Shown here: in pieces, positions 62,499 through 64,000 of the stretch
Numbering within the stretch: the stretch's first letter is position 1
How the letters are laid out: each line of letters begins with the position of its first letter
NCBI GenBank assembly: GCA_905233165.1
Contig: CAJODL010000005.1
Span: 124,001 to 188,000, forward strand
Source of the DNA: an uncultured Prevotella sp.
Lineage (GTDB): Bacteria > Bacteroidota > Bacteroidia > Bacteroidales > Bacteroidaceae
Direction of reading: 5' to 3'
DNA: 64,000 bases
The notes under the pieces: model-generated
Database searches by the model: none
What the model saw: only the letters and a program-made list of their open reading frames with translations
What the model was told of the DNA's origin: nothing
Position numbers and translations under genes: made by a program

Positions 62499-62642
62499 AC
62501 CCAGAAAACAAAACGAAAAAGTATAAAAATTTTGCTACAGGCGCATAAAAAAAATTTTTAGGCGCGTAAAACAAAAAAAAGCGTTCTTTTCTTATTGATA
62601 CAACAAATGAAGCAGTTTAACGATTTTAGTTGTTAACCGTTA

Positions 62643-63362
62643 TCAGACATGATGTTTGTCCAACCATTGCAGGAATTTCTCTGCATTGGTATTCATTATC
62701 AATTCCTCTGGGAAGTCGGCTTCCTGAAGCAAGGGATAGAGATATGTGTAGTTGGCTATATCATAGTGTATATGGGCATCGCTACCAAGTATGACAGGGA
62801 CTTCATATTTCTTGCATAATTGCAGTATCTCGATATTATTAGGATGTGCCTTGGGCCATTTTGTCCTGTTGGGATTCATACTTGAATTGTTTATCTCAAG
62901 CAATGTTCCTGTTTCTTTTGCTGCCAATACTACAGGCTCGAAGAACACATCTGCTGTACCATCGCCAGGATGTGAGATGATATCGGTCCAAGGGTTTCGG
63001 ATAGCATTTACAAGACCTTCTGTATTCTCTTCCTTCGTACCCTTCTTCCAACAAAGCCTGTGTATGCCTGCAATGCGGATATCAAGACGCTTATAGTAGT
63101 CATCATCTTCATCAAGAGTACCTTTCGTATCCATGATATTCAACTCTGCTCCAAGCAACAGCCTCATATCACCATATTGTCTCGGTACTACATGATAGTT
63201 CCAGAAATATATAGGTTTGCACGTACCTGGAATATTTGGGGCGTGCTCTGTAATGCCATAAACCTTCAGGCCTTTCTTTTGTGCCTCCGTTACCATTTCG
63301 GTAAGGCTGCTGAAAGCGTGGCCAGACATTACGGTATGGGTATGTACGTCAAGTTCGATCAT
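62643..63362 (-). CDS. PHP-domain phosphatase/phosphoesterase (YcdX-like)
   Basis: 239 residues with the PHP metal-site motifs in order: DVHTHTVMSGHAFS, TEHAPN, LLGAELNIMD, SHPGDG and LGSDAHIHYD. YcdX-type proteins bind several zinc or manganese ions and hydrolyse phosphate esters in the cytoplasm. The ATG at 63362 is followed directly by the first motif, so the start is firm. No operon partner is visible. Confidence 0.92.
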   Translation of the reverse strand: MIELDVHTHTVMSGHAFSSLTEMVTEAQKKGLKVYGITEHAPNIPGTCKPIYFWNYHVVPRQYGDMRLLLGAELNIMDTKGTLDEDDDYYKRLDIRIAGIHRLCWKKGTKEENTEGLVNAIRNPWTDIISHPGDGTADVFFEPVVLAAKETGTLLEINNSSMNPNRTKWPKAHPNNIEILQLCKKYEVPVILGSDAHIHYDIANYTYLYPLLQEADFPEELIMNTNAEKFLQWLDKHHV

Positions 63363-63388
63363 TATAAATAAACTAAAGTTTCGGAAGT

Positions 63389-63571
63389 TAAAATGGAAGT
63401 TAAAATGGAAGTTAAAATGGAAGTTTATTCGCTTCGCTCATGGAAGTTAAAATGGACATTACATTTACTATTAGCAGTAGTATTGTCCTGCACGCAGTGC
63501 ATAACTCCCTATTTAACTTCCCCTTTAACTCCCTGCGCAAAGCGCATAACTCCCAGCAAGCAGAGCTTGCT
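63389..63571. repeat. AAAATGGAAGTT and TAACTCCC repeats with three perfect mini-hairpins
   Basis: Four to five 12-base units (GTTAAAATGGAA) are followed by TTAACTTCCC/TAACTCCC units. Embedded are TGCAC-GCA-GTGCA (63489-63501), TGCGC-AAA-GCGCA (63534-63546) and AGCAAGC-AGA-GCTTGCT (63555-63571), each a perfect stem with a 3-base loop, alternating with the TAACTCCC units. Confidence 0.85.
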
Positions 63572-63593
63572 AAAGTTGAATCAATGTTCAATG

Positions 63594-63625
63594 AAAAAGA
63601 GGGATCACTCGGCGAGCGTCCCTCT
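63594..63625 (-). terminator. terminator of the rplU-rpmA operon
   Basis: AGAGGGA (63598-63604) pairs with TCCCTCT (63619-63625) and a T run follows on the minus strand. It lies 32 bases after the rpmA stop. Confidence 0.8.
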
Positions 63626-63656
63626 ATGTTGTTTGGAATAATTTGTCGCAGTTTTC

Positions 63657-63920
63657 TTATGCTTCTGCAAATGGTATTACAGATACGACGCTCTTTGAGA
63701 ACTTTCCTTTGTGGAAGTTTACAGTTCCGTCGATGAGCGCATACAGTGTATCATCCTTACCCTGTGCTACACCTGAACCAGGGAAGTGCTTGTTACCACG
63801 CTGGCGAACGATGATGTTGCCTGCAGTAACTGCCTGACCACCGAAGATCTTGATACCAAGACGTTGTGACGCTGATTCGCGTCCGTTCTTAGAACTACCT
63901 ACACCTTTCTTATGAGCCAT
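63657..63920 (-). CDS. rpmA: 50S ribosomal protein L27
   Basis: 87 residues: [20 protein letters not shown], then LGIKIFGGQ and [15 protein letters not shown], the standard L27 sequence. Unlike Firmicutes L27 it has no N-terminal cleavage extension. It follows rplU by 19 bases; a GGAGG ribosome-binding sequence is present. Confidence 0.98.
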   Translation of the reverse strand: MAHKKGVGSSKNGRESASQRLGIKIFGGQAVTAGNIIVRQRGNKHFPGSGVAQGKDDTLYALIDGTVNFHKGKFSKSVVSVIPFAEA

Positions 63921-63939
63921 TTCTTAGTCCTCCTTGATT

Positions 63940-64000
63940 TTAAGCCACTACTGACTTGATTACTACTTCAGTGAACTGTGCACGGAAACCATTGCGCTTA
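63940..64000 (-). CDS. rplU: 50S ribosomal protein L21, 3' end only
   Basis: The last 19 codons, KRNGFRAQFTEVVIKSVVA-stop, read in from the right edge. The sequence and the position upstream of rpmA identify L21. Confidence 0.88.
   Translation of the reverse strand, partial: KRNGFRAQFTEVVIKSVVA

Larger units (their letters stand above)
61797..62642. other. gene-free stretch between the restriction operon and the PHP gene
   Basis: No supported coding region. From left to right it holds a 9-base-stem palindrome (61916-61939), a short CG-rich patch near 61975-61996, two direct copies of GTGCACGGGAAAA (62019-62031 and 62040-62052), the inverted-repeat structure at 62157-62343, an orphan promoter near 62467-62498, and two GGCGCRTAAAA copies near 62540-62570. 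Confidence 0.7.

Overview
The window looks like chromosomal DNA from a Prevotella-like member of the Bacteroidales. The evidence is internal: more than a dozen Bacteroidetes-type promoters with a TAnnTTTG -7 box, a type III glutamine synthetase, an 11-subunit complex I operon lacking nuoEFG, an aspartate carbamoyltransferase pair pyrB-pyrI, glycan-handling secreted proteins with C-terminal sorting-like tails, and a dockerin-like gene end. No transposase, phage gene, rRNA or CRISPR array is visible. The species cannot be fixed from the sequence alone.

Layout. 1-6126: the start of a CstA-type permease, a family-10-like glycoside hydrolase, type III glutamine synthetase, tRNA-Ser and an MFS transporter. 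6289-12575: a surface module of two Cthe_2159-type beta-helix carbohydrate-binding proteins, a small secreted protein, and a LytS/LytTR-type two-component pair. 12625-19819: a large BNR-4/LamG secreted protein, a Tat-exported Fe-S aldo/keto reductase, an alpha/beta hydrolase and a His-rich COG0523 GTPase. 19969-37505: nuoABCDHIJKLMN running with almost no gaps into a seven-gene aryl-polyene-like lipid locus (acyltransferase, ketosynthase, ACP, two dehydratases, RND/MMPL exporter, CrtI-like FAD oxidoreductase). 37522-38530: a scar with a truncated DUF3987 gene, an inverted-repeat structure, an unknown small gene and a dockerin remnant. 38571-50921: housekeeping and metabolic genes (flavodoxin-like reductase, M48 lipoprotein, PepSY-like protein, SLC13 permease, leuB, tRNA-Pro, galK, uxaC, PBP1A, pyrBI). 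51009-61749: tRNA-Arg and then a minus-strand type I restriction operon hsdM - DUF1016 nuclease - unknown - hsdS - rhuM - BRO-N/Fic - hsdR. 61750-62642: a gene-free stretch with a large inverted-repeat structure. 62643-64000: a PHP hydrolase, rpmA and the end of rplU.

Three things stand out. The restriction operon carries four non-restriction genes, and a duplicated hsdS 3' end flanks rhuM, so accessory genes may be swapped into the operon by recombination between hsdS tails. The polyene-like locus is translationally coupled to the respiratory complex I operon. Short-period (mostly 7-nt) degenerate repeats start at or within a few bases of the stop codon of many unrelated genes, some containing perfect mini-hairpins with 3-nt loops; in two places they appear to have altered or truncated coding ends.

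All calls come from reading the sequence and translations by eye. No database search was run, so family names rest on motif recognition.
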